Origin: Candidatus Bathyarchaeota archaeon
Lineage (GTDB): Archaea > Thermoproteota > Bathyarchaeia > 40CM-2-53-6 > FEN-987
Reading direction: 5' to 3'
Length of the DNA stretch: 6,608 nt
Assembly (NCBI GenBank): GCA_003152955.1
Contig: PMBQ01000285.1
Span: 1-6,608, forward strand
Positions 6,193 through 6,608 of this stretch are shown piece after piece. Every line of letters begins with the position of its first letter. Within the stretch, counting starts at the first letter, position 1. The notes below the pieces were generated by a model. It ran no database searches. It saw only the letters and a list, made by a program, of their open reading frames with translations, and was not told where the DNA came from. A program made the translations under genes and the position numbers.

Positions 6193-6608
6193 TCATTCCG
6201 TATAGGGTTGAAGTCCATGAGACGCACGGAGATGCATCACCGCCAATCGCGGCTCGAGACTCGTGTAGGTCTTGCGCAGATCGCCTTCCGGCGCAACCAG
6301 ATCGTAGAACGAGAGCCTTACGCCGTAATTTACCTTGAGACCTTCCGCGATGTCTGTTTCTTGGGAGAGGTAGGCCGCGCCTTCCAGGGCGGTCCGAGGC
6401 GGAATGGAGGTCACGAAGCCCGCATCCGCGAGCGGCCCGGGGACAGCAATCCCCGGCGTGAAGGTGTGGTGCACTGCATTGAGGCCGAACTTCACGGTAT
6501 TCTCTGGCGAGAGAAAGAGCGGAAGTACTCGGCAAGGAGCGCCTCCGAGTTCCTCACTCTCGCCTCTTTCACGACGGTGCCCTGGTCGTTGACTGTCACG
6601 ATGAAACA
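6193..6608 (-). pseudogene. Truncated, frameshifted TonB-dependent outer-membrane receptor fragment
   Basis: Read on the minus strand, the region from about 6520 down to 6193 gives LSPENTVKFGLNAVHHTFTP, then a segment with EGAAYLSQETDIAEGLKVNY, GVRLSFYDL and KTYTSLEPRLAV. This is the alternating beta-strand pattern of the outer-membrane barrel in Bacteroidota-type TonB-dependent receptors, just up to the usual YxxLEPRLxxRY strand. Nearer the right edge the plausible reading frame shifts: FIVTVNDQGTVVKEARV is in another frame and runs into a stop after SFSRQRIP, so at least one frameshift lies around 6505-6525. The remaining barrel strands expected after LEPRL, probably well over 200 residues, are missing. 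The frame stops at 6193-6195, two bases past the stop of the convergent glycosyltransferase. The sequence looks more GC-rich than the genes to its left. It continues beyond the window, so the upstream part is unseen. Confidence 0.7.

Noticed and set aside
6404..6592. A plus-strand open frame of 62 codons at the right edge
   Set aside because: It is antisense to the clearly recognisable receptor fragment and shows no motif.
1..6608. CRISPR array, tRNA, rRNA or phage attachment site
   Set aside because: No regularly spaced repeats, no tRNA-like cloverleaf and no integrase core were found on either strand.

Overview
The window looks like part of a surface-polysaccharide (glycan) biosynthesis locus from a bacterium, most likely of the Bacteroidota/Chlorobiota group. 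The taxonomic hint is mainly the minus-strand fragment at the right edge, which reads like the barrel region of a Bacteroidota-type TonB-dependent receptor. Weak or absent Shine-Dalgarno sequences at most starts agree with this. The assignment is an inference, and no rRNA or core gene is present to confirm it.

Layout, left to right. (1) About 1-345: badly decayed IS3-family transposase sequence, with the end of orfA followed by the start of orfB, all three frames and point-mutation stops. (2) 390-1670: intact DegT/DnrJ/EryC1/StrS PLP aminotransferase. (3) 1671-2377: a 707-base gap with no intact gene, holding a probable second transposase C-terminal scrap. (4) 2378-3637: intact FAD-dependent oxidoreductase of the protoporphyrinogen-oxidase-like / UDP-galactopyranose-mutase-like group. 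(5) 3638-3799: a short gap rich in inverted repeats. (6) 3800-4645: a small radical SAM enzyme with an extra C-terminal cysteine set resembling a 'twitch' auxiliary-cluster domain. (7) 4646-4954: a gap with nothing recognised. (8) 4955-6190: a GT4 glycosyltransferase of the WbuB type. (9) 6193-6608: a truncated, frameshifted TonB-receptor remnant on the opposite strand, abutting the glycosyltransferase stop codon.

The four intact genes all point rightwards and fit one theme. An aminotransferase and two redox enzymes could make or modify an amino sugar or cyclitol-like precursor, and the glycosyltransferase could transfer a sugar to a growing glycan. The most interesting point is the pairing of a StrS/StsC-class aminotransferase with a twitch-type radical SAM protein. 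The cysteine layout of the latter recalls BtrN, the 2-deoxy-scyllo-inosamine dehydrogenase of butirosin biosynthesis, although the substrate here is unknown.

The locus is not a tight operon. The gaps between same-strand genes are 707, 162 and about 300 bases and hold gene debris or inverted repeats. The flanks (IS remnant, receptor remnant) look more GC-rich than the intact genes. Together this suggests a mosaic built by repeated recombination and transposition.
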